Assembly (NCBI GenBank): GCA_934155265.1
Contig: CAKPGU010000008.1
Span: forward strand, 11,195-75,194
DNA length: 64,000 nt
Origin: an uncultured Clostridia bacterium
GTDB taxonomy: Bacteria; Bacillota; Clostridia; TANB77; CAG-508
Direction: 5' to 3'
Position numbers and translations under genes: made by a program. The notes beneath the pieces were generated by a model that was given only the letters and a program-made list of their open reading frames with translations, had not been told where the DNA came from and made no database searches. Shown here one piece after another: positions 35,801 through 39,863 of the stretch (its first letter is position 1; each line of letters opens with the position of its first letter).

Positions 35801-38650
35801 ATAGTAACTGATAAATATTTATCAGGAATATCAAATAGCTCATTAACAAATGATAATGTAAATGACAAGATATCAGTAACAGTAGATGGAGAAACAGAAG
35901 CAAATACAGCAATTACAAAAACATTGGGTGATCCAGAATTTTCAGAAAATGGAACAACAGGACTAAAAGAAATTAAATATAAATTAACATTGTCAAATTG
36001 GGAACAAGATTCTACAAAAGGTGGAAAGAGCTTCTTAGAGTATAGTGGAACAACAAAGATAACAATTTCAGCGGGAGTAGTAATAGATGACTATGATAAT
36101 AAGAATATAGAGCAAGCATTTGAATTAGGGCATGTAGACTTTATTAAACCAAGAATAGAAAAGGTTTCATCAACAAGAGATGAATCAGCAAAAACTGAAA
36201 CAATAGTATTTAATGTAATTGATAAATACTTAGATACATCAGATGCGGTAACAGAAAATGAAATTTCAGTATATGTAGATGGAGAAAATGCATCAACATT
36301 AACAAAGACATTAACAAGAGTAACAGCAAATGACGTATCCGCAACAGTAAATGGTTCGTCACAAGTTGTTTTACAACAATATCAATTGGTATTATCAGAC
36401 TTTGAAAAAGCGAGAAATGAAAAAGATTACAAAGACTGGAGTGGTACAGTAAGAATAGATATTGCGGAAGATGCAGTAAAAGATAAAGTAAAATCAGTAG
36501 GATTAGTTGCGTCAGGAGGCAATACAAATGAGAAGGTAGAAATAAATGCAGACTTTGTAGACTTTATAAAACCAGATTTAAAATATGTACATCAATCAGC
36601 AGATATTGATAAAGATGGAAAATCATACACAATGACATTTACAGTAACAGATAAATATTACACATCAGGAAAGCTTGGAATAGATGACTTAACAATAAAA
36701 ATGCAAAATGGCCAACTAGATTCAAGTGGAAATGAAATAGTGTATAACTTAAAAAATGAACCAGTAACAATATCATTACAAGCAGAAAACTTAAAAGCAC
36801 AAAATGTACCAGTTACAAATACATCAGGAAATATTGAAACAGCTACAGAGTTGCTAATTGGTCATACATATAAGTTGACGATATCTAACTTAGAACAATT
36901 GGAAGTGAAAACAGGATTAAAAACAAAGGATTATAGTGGTATAGTAACAGTTGCAGTAGCAGGAGATAAGATAAAAGATAGAGGACCTGCAGGAGATAAT
37001 GTAAGTACAAATGGAAATACAGCAACAACAATAACATCAGGTGTAAGTATTCCAGGAGGAACAGTACCAGATGATGCAAAAGTAGTAGACGTAGTTGCAC
37101 CAGTTTGGAAAAAAGTAAGTTCATCAGCAAATGCAATAGATCCTGAAGACAAAACATCATCAACAGCAACGATAACATTTAAGGGAACTGACACTTACTA
37201 TGCAGGTAATACATTGACAGCTGATAAGATAAAAGTATTTGTAAATGGAGCAGAAGTAAATAATTCAAGTTCAGTTAAAAAGACATTAAGTACAGCAACA
37301 GAATTAAATGAAGAAAGAAAAGAATTCGGAAAAACAACAACAGTAACAAAACAATATGGAGTAGAATATACACTTACAATAAAAGGATTTACACAAGGTG
37401 CAGACCAAGTAAAAATTCAAATACCAGCAGGAACACTTACAGATGAATCTGGAAATAGTAACAAAGATACTGAAATGGTACTTTATAGTGTATTAAAAAG
37501 TACTGCAACAGAAAATGCAGGCACAAGTGCATTTTTAGGAAATAATAAAATACAAAGACAAAATATTGAAAACATAACATTTGAAACAAGTGTACCAAGT
37601 ACAGTATATAATGAAGAAACAGGAGAATATGTTGATTCAACAGCATGGGATGTTTCTGCAAGAGGAGATAAGTCAATAATTGCATGGTATGAAACAAGTA
37701 ATGCTAATGGAGCACTGAAAGTACATATAGGAAGCAATGACGAGATATTTGCAAATCAAAATTCAACATTATTATTTGCATATATAGGATATGCAGATAT
37801 ATGTACAGCAACTGAAACAATTACAAATATAGAGTTATTAAATGTAAGAAGTGTAACAAATATGAATTCTATGTTTAAATTCTGTGGATACAGAACAATG
37901 AAAAGTTTGAACTTAGGAGAGAATTTTGACACTAGTAATGTAACAGACATGAGTAGCATGTTTGAAGCATTTGGATATAAAGCTACAGAAGGTTTGGATT
38001 TAGGAACAAAGTTTTATACTAACAATGTAACAAATATGTATTATATGTTTGAACACTGTGGATATGATGTAATGTCAAGCTTAACTTTAGGTGAAAATTT
38101 TGATACAAGTAAAGTAACCAATATGTCATATATGTTTGCATATTGTGGATATAATGAAATGACAGGTTTAAACTTAGAAAATAAATTTATTACAAGTAAA
38201 GTAACAGATATGAGTTCTATGTTTAGTCATTTTGCCTCTAATAAACTTACAAGCTTAAATTTGGGAGCAAATTTTGATACGAGTTTAGTGCAATATATGG
38301 GACACATGTTTGATAACACAGGATATACAGAAATGACAAGTTTGAATTTAGGTGATAAATTTAATACAAGTAGTGTTACTGATATGCAATATATGTTCAA
38401 TGCAACAGGACATAATAAAATGCCAAGTTTGAGTTTGGGAGAGAAATTTAATACAAATAGTGTAACTAATATGAATTATATGTTTAAAGATTGCGGAGCA
38501 AGTTCTATGACGACATTGAATTTAGGACCAGCATTTACAAAAATAGCAGATCAAAATACAGAATTTATGGTAAATTGCGGAACAACTGGATTAGTGATTT
38601 ATGCCCCAGAATCTATATATTCAAATAAAACAGCATTCTATGTAAAATAA
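23861..38650 (+). CDS. Giant modular surface protein 1 (BspA-like, DUF285 repeats; 4,929 residues)
   Basis: A cell-surface protein, presumably an adhesin. GGAGG lies 6 bp before the ATG. Residues 1-36 are a signal peptide ending near NSKAEN. An acidic Thr/Glu-rich region follows to about 530, then a LamG/concanavalin-like domain at about 560-760 (KTWKDLTG, YVQLDGKDDWINLG, TYDGKNMCIYVNG, MKVYNVKIHNTAL). After that come four DUF285 blocks (about 764-1114, 2019-2407, 3286-3644, 4550-4929) of 29-residue units such as SLNLGSNFNTSNVTTMAAMF. The three spaces between them each hold six Ig-like modules containing a DKY motif and a DYSG motif. Each DUF285 block is introduced by an FLGNxxIQRQ-type linker. 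The protein ends abruptly after APESIYSNKTAFYVK with no LPXTG, no membrane helix and no cell-wall-binding domain. The family is known; this size and regularity are unusual. Confidence 0.93.
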   Translation: MLRNKIIIKKIRNICILLMAIIIMFGVYNNIRNSKAENVIQIELDVIDKSNVLDTQTMSIEATETSEGNYLVNLPISVNKNLITKYYTSSGEEIDVDTENNIATMQLTSEEVANRKVQVQTDYDTKEVTIGEETKLFYKKELTNEPFIDNNQDESNANVTDAIDDTTINQDVTVTGYMPEDAKLEVKEIDLATLTNVEIPNEKQTKQKAYEFSIYQEVEKQTSEENVQTDNSVSNTETTREEQTTADQTVANNEIDATANEETNIETEKERVEYNPSEYGEKITVKTNYDLTNVNATIYVIDEKEKTIESESTTSNDRENISFETDKTDKTIKYIIATEEINNQDDSTISNDDNNVNENTSENVNDVSKDETTESPNEIENSEWKVVESKSNIPNGTATIKVKGPEDILTEEWINVIINGESVDEGITKKIENKEKLSDGVLYTIVLTELPTDTNQIKIGLVKPQARQKQTNDMAKVQTLALDDENSVNSDETLDETLGNSTSDDSGIMLLATTYNALKTTTSETEKTSAFLGNSSVQRQNVENVTITKGLSGIGRGLRRNFSGLNNNGNGHNASAKTWKDLTGTKNGTLNGGTWGTDYVQLDGKDDWINLGYMTLTKNVTLDVTFAISEYKDQSQNILVNFEGGGLGLHLYGNGKRPTFTISVGGKYIHLKATSDVKLNTKTRITGTYDGKNMCIYVNGKLEAKVAQTGDIDLPVKNTVMAIGCNASGTSSGGPFMKMKVYNVKIHNTALTASEVASSSEINGYYWDVSANQDKSIMAWTPKLTAPYTVHIESASTIYANKDSTNLFSYIGNAETCKATETITGIGNLDVSNTTNMTRMFQRTGNQAMTKLDLGSNFNTSNVTAMGGMFGGTGYKAMTTLNLGSKFYTSKVTSMDYMFQECGGLKMTSLNLGSNFNTSNVTTMAAMFCKCGYTAMTTLNLGSNFNTSSVIYMQLMFEECGYTAMTSLNLGSLFDTSKVTNMARMFSSTGYTAMTSLDLGDKFNTSSGTGMGHMFYKCGYTAMTSLDLGDNFDTSNVQYMDYMFADCGTKNMITLDLGPAFTKMPNGTLKDNNGNTISATSFMFTNTGKSGATIYAPESIYKNQTSFKLSSTDTSTSSGTVAVSSGRTVVPKYKPEWKVTGTTIDSTNKAIKITITGATNTSDYTSNVTTALKTSDISVWIDGTELTGVTKSLTTPSTTTASSITHTLTISNLEESARKSGKSYKEWSGNITLKIGGRGEATSTYSKNVLKDAYGNQSMSQIDTTGTWVDVDFKDSTKSSANASGKLFADLIAPEFTYEYANTTIDRGNKKVTIIFSIADKYFSSSTLTSDTTASKITVTVDGKTVTNDTKQRKKLSKTDITETIDGRTNTKVGEKYTLELTNLDQGTGGDYSGIVKLAFAEGTVTDKSGNKSISKTITIGIDDPTTGDGHTSGAIVDVVSPVWKTQNLKIDKTNKKVTVDLIATDKYLTGTSNSTLTTSKIALTVDGDTNANTAITKTLSTATFSTNSSTGLKEIKYTLTLSNWEQSTKQSGKSFLEYSGTTKITIPAGTVTDQYTNKSLEQTFDLGHVDFIKPRIETVSTTRDTSAKTETIIFNVIDKYLDTSDAVASSEITVYVDGENASTLSKTLTRVTANDVKATINGTSRTVSQQYKLVLSNFEQSARNTKNYKDWSGTVKIDIVAGAVKDQTSGGSVNTSEKTTINAGFVDFIKPDLKYVHQSSDINKDGKSYTMTFTVTDKYYTSGKLGIDDLTIKMQNGQKNSSGSEIIYNLKNEPVTISLKAEELKASNVPITNTSGTVTTVSSQLIGHTYTLTISNLEQLEAKTGQSTLDYSGIITVAVAGNKILDRGPAGNNASQNGNTATTITSGVNIPGGTSPSDAQVVDVVAPIWQKVSSTVDVAGQTATITFKGTDTYYTSNSLTTAKIKVYVNGSEVSSTSVSRTLSTATSLKEQRKEFGKTTTVTKQYGVQYTLTIKGFTKSADQIKIQIPANTLTDSSGNNNVATDMVLYSALASTIYESSDTSAFLGNSKIQRQNIENITFESSIPSTVYNASTGAYVNSTAWDVSARKDKSIIAWYEKNNWYGALKVHIASDGEIYANPNSSYLFANIGRANICTATSTITNINLLNVSNVTNMNHMFYCCGYKAMTSLDLGNSFDTSNVTDMSNMFEAFGYKATTSLNLGTKFYTNNVTNMYYMFEHCGYNAMTSLTLGSNFDTSKVTNMSYMFAYCGFNGITTFSLGSNFNTSKVTEMESMFSHFAYKLTSLNLGSNFDTSLVTKMGHMFDSTGYTSMKTLTLGSKFNTNNVTDMQYMFKSTGYTAMTSLNLGSNFNTAKVTNMSYMFYECGHSLMTTLDLGPAFTKIADHTDMFTNAGKSGATIYAPESIYKNQTSFKLSSTDTSTSSGTIAVSSGRTVVPKYKPEWTVTGTTIDSTNKAIKITIKGATNTSDYTSNVTTALKASDISVWIDGTELTGVNKTITTSYPTTSSSVTHILTIKNFEESARRAGKSYKEWSGNITLKIGGRGESTSTYSKNVLKDAYGNQSMSQIDTTGTWVDVDFKDSTKSSANASGKLFTDFIVPEFTYEYANTTIDQGNKKVTIIFSIADKYFSSSTLTSDTTASKITVTVDGKTVTNDTTQRKKLSKTDITETIDGKANTKVGEKYTLELTNLDQGTGGDYSGIVKLAFAEGTGTDKSGNKSVAKTITIGIDDPTTGDGHTSGAIVDVVSPVWKTQNLKIDKTNKKVTVDLIATDKYLTGTSNSTLTTSKIALTVDGDTNANTAITKTLSTATFSTNSSTGLKEIKYTLTLSNWEQSTKQSGKSFLEYSGTTKITIPAGTITDQYTNKSLEQTFDLGHVDFIKPRIETVSTTRNTTAKTETIVFNVIDKYLDTSDLVTADEISVLVDKEATTGITKTLTRVTANDVKATINGTSQTVSQQYQLVLSNFEQTRTSINSARNFTDWSGTVSLEIKAGAVNDKTSGNSVNTNDKTTIDADFVDFIQPKVTYKYATSDINYDDKTFIMTFDITDKYYKTGTTITTANLADYLTIKVDGEDITNNSKVTKKIIATEDITAGTIAKPINKTVNGVVKTGLTNQVVGKRYTLELSNLEQAINIADYLDYSGVITVAVKAGVMTDNGPANDGVNTNSNIATTITSGVNIPGGTGTGTVVDVVDPIWERAGTVVTEPLKQTATLVIRGTDKYFASCSLTSSQIKIVVNGEEQTSGINVELTKDTSVTLAYGVQYKVKITGFVSNAYQVKMIIPAGTLTDESGNVNKETEFVLYSCLRKTNTETDLSSPFLGNDTVERQYVEKIILQDNLDGANDTRWDVSAQEDGSIIAWYEKNNSKGTYTVYIGSYSGINANADSSYLFANIGNSRKCTETSIISNIDLLNVSSATNMSSMFQNFGALSLTNLDLGENFDTSNVTNMRQMFWGCGYKAMTSLNLGANFDTSNVTVMYGMFLWCGYTAMTSLNLGDKFDTSKVTNMNSMFHECGYMKMTSLNLGSKFNTSNVTKMNGMFNGTGYTAMTSLDLGEQFDTSNVTLMVKMFDGCGSNSMTSLNLGNKFDTSKVTTMSEMFRNCGTVSMENLDLGPAFTKIADTNTDMFTNTGKSGAVINAPESIYKNQTSFKLSSTDTSTTSGTIAVSSGRTVVPKYKPEWKVTGTTIDSTNKAIKITITGATNTSDYTSNVTTALKASDISVWIDGTELTGVKREVTVANQTTSEAVTHTITITNFEEKVRQNGKDYKEWSGNITLKIGGRGEATSTYSKNILTDSYGNQSMSSIDESGTWIDICLKDSESSSQNIPGKMFADFIIPEFTYEYSNTIIDHENKRVTVVFSIADKYFAESDLTSDTTASNITVTVDGTEIKNEGDKQRKTLSKTDIKETIDGNAETKIGEIYTLTLTNLDQGGGGDYSGIVELAFEKGTVRDKSGNESVATTITIGVDDPSTGDGHDSGVIVDVVSPVWKTQNLQIDKVNQVVTVEIIVTDKYLSGISNSSLTNDNVNDKISVTVDGETEANTAITKTLGDPEFSENGTTGLKEIKYKLTLSNWEQDSTKGGKSFLEYSGTTKITISAGVVIDDYDNKNIEQAFELGHVDFIKPRIEKVSSTRDESAKTETIVFNVIDKYLDTSDAVTENEISVYVDGENASTLTKTLTRVTANDVSATVNGSSQVVLQQYQLVLSDFEKARNEKDYKDWSGTVRIDIAEDAVKDKVKSVGLVASGGNTNEKVEINADFVDFIKPDLKYVHQSADIDKDGKSYTMTFTVTDKYYTSGKLGIDDLTIKMQNGQLDSSGNEIVYNLKNEPVTISLQAENLKAQNVPVTNTSGNIETATELLIGHTYKLTISNLEQLEVKTGLKTKDYSGIVTVAVAGDKIKDRGPAGDNVSTNGNTATTITSGVSIPGGTVPDDAKVVDVVAPVWKKVSSSANAIDPEDKTSSTATITFKGTDTYYAGNTLTADKIKVFVNGAEVNNSSSVKKTLSTATELNEERKEFGKTTTVTKQYGVEYTLTIKGFTQGADQVKIQIPAGTLTDESGNSNKDTEMVLYSVLKSTATENAGTSAFLGNNKIQRQNIENITFETSVPSTVYNEETGEYVDSTAWDVSARGDKSIIAWYETSNANGALKVHIGSNDEIFANQNSTLLFAYIGYADICTATETITNIELLNVRSVTNMNSMFKFCGYRTMKSLNLGENFDTSNVTDMSSMFEAFGYKATEGLDLGTKFYTNNVTNMYYMFEHCGYDVMSSLTLGENFDTSKVTNMSYMFAYCGYNEMTGLNLENKFITSKVTDMSSMFSHFASNKLTSLNLGANFDTSLVQYMGHMFDNTGYTEMTSLNLGDKFNTSSVTDMQYMFNATGHNKMPSLSLGEKFNTNSVTNMNYMFKDCGASSMTTLNLGPAFTKIADQNTEFMVNCGTTGLVIYAPESIYSNKTAFYVK
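25540..26140 (+). other. LamG/concanavalin-like domain within giant protein 1
   Basis: Encodes about residues 560-760. It is the only such domain in either giant gene and replaces the WDVSA-type start at the first FLGN linker. LamG domains often bind glycans or matrix proteins, so this could be the tip binding domain. That is an inference. Confidence 0.7.
26390..27030 (+). repeat. DUF285 array 1 (87-bp tandem units)
   Basis: About seven full 29-codon units of the type LDLGxxFxTSxVTxMxxMF followed by a CGYTAM or TGYTAM turn. Similar arrays in this gene lie at about 30,240-30,960, 34,010-34,650 and 37,840-38,560. Confidence 0.85.
28175..28437 (+). repeat. 263-bp exact internal repeat of giant gene 1, copy 1
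   Basis: Identical by eye to 32027-32289 (offset 3,852 bp, one super-repeat). Flanking sequence is similar but not identical. Confidence 0.75.
32027..32289 (+). repeat. 263-bp exact internal repeat of giant gene 1, copy 2
   Basis: Second copy of the 28175-28437 segment, within the third Ig-like module of the next super-repeat. Confidence 0.75.
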
Positions 38651-38659
38651 CTGAATTAT
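38644..38659 (+). repeat. 16-bp direct repeat, left copy
   Basis: AAAATAACTGAATTAT, spanning the stop codon of giant gene 1. An identical copy lies at 38952-38967, 308 bp away. Confidence 0.85.
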
Positions 38660-38951
38660 AATATGAAAAAAGAGAGAACTTAATAAGAACAAAATTGTTG
38701 TTATTGTGTTCTTTCTTTTTGCGATATTTTCCGTTAGCAGTAAAAGCTAACAGAAAACAGGAAACTTTAAAAAAATCTGTTGCAGTAAAAGAAAAATGGG
38801 ACAAATTAAACTATGCAGAAAGAAGTGATAGTTATGGAAGATATAAAATGAAATAGGAAGATAATAGATATGACTGCAACTGTTCAGAGCTGTTCACTTC
38901 TGTTCAGAGCTGTTCACTTTTGCAAATAGATATGTATAATTTTATATTATG
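38660..38951 (+). other. Segment bounded by direct repeats: hairpin, short unrecognised frame, TGTTCA array
   Basis: Contents: a hairpin with stem AAGAACA (38685-38691) and TGTTCTT (38707-38713) plus T-rich tail; an open frame ending at a TAG at 38854-38856 with no ATG, reading a hydrophobic stretch then KKSVAVKEKWDKLNYAERSD and ending GRYKMK; and four TGTTCA motifs at 10-bp spacing. The frame could be the remnant of a gene. I do not recognise it. Confidence 0.5.
38881..38920. repeat. Four TGTTCA motifs at exact 10-bp spacing (20-bp tandem repeat)
   Basis: TGTTCA begins at 38881, 38891, 38901 and 38911. The full unit TGTTCAGAGCTGTTCACTT is present twice in tandem (period 20). One motif per helical turn suggests a protein-binding array. 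Confidence 0.75.
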
Positions 38952-38967
38952 AAAATAACTGAATTAT
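38952..38967 (+). repeat. 16-bp direct repeat, right copy
   Basis: Identical to 38644-38659. The strong terminator at 38978-39003 follows it directly. Confidence 0.85.
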
Positions 38968-38977
38968 GGAGTGAAAA

Positions 38978-39003
38978 GAACCGAAAATTTCGGTTCTTTT
39001 TTC
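38978..39003 (+). terminator. Intrinsic terminator, probably the original one for giant gene 1
   Basis: GAACCGAAA (38978-38986) pairs with TTTCGGTTC (38988-38996), followed by seven T's. Confidence 0.85.
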
Positions 39004-39048
39004 TGCTGTAAATAATCTTCCGGCTATGCCCAATGTCAACAACTTAAG

Positions 39049-39092
39049 AAAAAATAGTGTAATTACTGAATTAATTAATTGCACTATTTTTT
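39049..39092. terminator. Bidirectional terminator or insertion-sequence hairpin
   Basis: Positions 39049-39065 pair with 39076-39092 (17 bp, one G-U), loop 10 nt. The right arm ends in six T's and the left begins with six A's, so it can work on both strands. It lies 60 bp beyond the IS4-type remnant. Confidence 0.75.
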
Positions 39093-39151
39093 GTTTATTA
39101 TAAATTTTTAGAAAAATGAACGCAAAAGTCCTATGTTATATAGTACATTTT

Positions 39152-39478
39152 TTAAAAACTTGTTTTATAATTAGTTCTATACTTATTACTTGGCGACCAT
39201 TCTCGTACAATACTTTTTCTATTTTTTCGTACTATTGATACATATTTTTCTATTTCTACATCTAAGAAAAAGTGATTTTCTACATCGTAAATTCCAGATA
39301 ACAATGCTCTAGTTATTTTTCTTTTATGTTGATTTCCTTCACTTCCAAAAATTTCTCTGTTTAATGGTGTGTTTGGTATTTCTATTTTAGAACCATCTAT
39401 TGCACATAATATATATCCGTTTTTCTTTTTTATATATTTTGGTTTGGAATAAAAATCTTTTAAATATAGATTTTTCAT
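39152..39478 (-). pseudogene. IS4-type (DDE) transposase fragment
   Basis: A 108-codon frame carrying the middle of an IS4-family transposase: KKKNGYILCAIDGSKIEIPN with the first catalytic Asp, the TPLNREIFG segment, and RALLSGIYDVENHFFLDVEI. Full-length relatives are about 350-450 residues. The N-terminal third and the rest of the DDE core, including the second Asp and the Glu, are absent, and the last 15 residues (SPSNKYRTNYKTSF) no longer look like the family. It is a dead remnant. Confidence 0.8.
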
Positions 39479-39532
39479 TCGTACCCCTGCTTAAATTATA
39501 TCAAAAAAAGAAGAAATTTTATATGTGCAAAT

Positions 39533-39727
39533 GGGACCGGGTACATTTTTTTCGATTTTGGTAAATTTTGATAAATTGGGGACAGATCTTGTGGCTTGAA
39601 AATAGTTGATAGTACAGGAATGTTTAAAAAAAGTGTTAAAAATGTACCCGGTCCAAAATGCACAAAAAGCAAAAAAAGAAACGGTCCAAAATGCACAAAA
39701 AGCAAAAAAAGAAACGGTCCCAAATGC
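39533..39727. repeat. Dispersed REP-like repeat locus 12 with a 33-bp tandem unit
   Basis: GGGACCGGGTACATTTTTTT at 39534-39553, GGGGACAGATCTT at 39578-39590, ATGTACCCGGTCC at 39642-39654, then a 33-bp tandem pair whose cores AAAGAAACGGTCC end at 39687 and 39720. The core here is ACGGTCC rather than CCGGTCC. Confidence 0.85.
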
Positions 39728-39728
39728 A

Positions 39729-39763
39729 CACCATTTTTCACCAAAAATGGTGCATTTTTTTTT
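39729..39763 (+). terminator. Terminator upstream of the second giant gene
   Basis: CACCATTTTT (39729-39738), loop CACC, AAAAATGGTG (39743-39752), then CA and nine T's. It ends 21 bp before the -35 of giant gene 2. Confidence 0.85.
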
Positions 39764-39783
39764 GAAAAAAATGGCGAAAAACG

Positions 39784-39812
39784 TTGAAAAAAATAGTACG
39801 TTATGATATAAA
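39784..39812 (+). promoter_or_regulatory. Promoter of the second giant gene
   Basis: TTGAAA (39784-39789), 17 bp, TATAAA (39807-39812) within TTATGATATAAAT, matching the promoter of giant gene 1. Confidence 0.75.
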
Positions 39813-39863
39813 TTATATAGGGAAAATAGATAAGATTTTTGAAACAAAAAACGGAGGAAAAAC

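Noticed and set aside
38660..38856. Hydrophobic-then-basic short frame after giant gene 1 as a lost membrane anchor of that protein
   Set aside because: It is in a different frame, is separated by several stops and lies inside a direct-repeat-bounded insert. A single indel would not restore a convincing anchor, though this cannot be excluded.
39606..39806. Overlapping + strand frames of about 65 codons before giant gene 2
   Set aside because: They read straight through the repeat cores and the terminator hairpin and lack conserved features.
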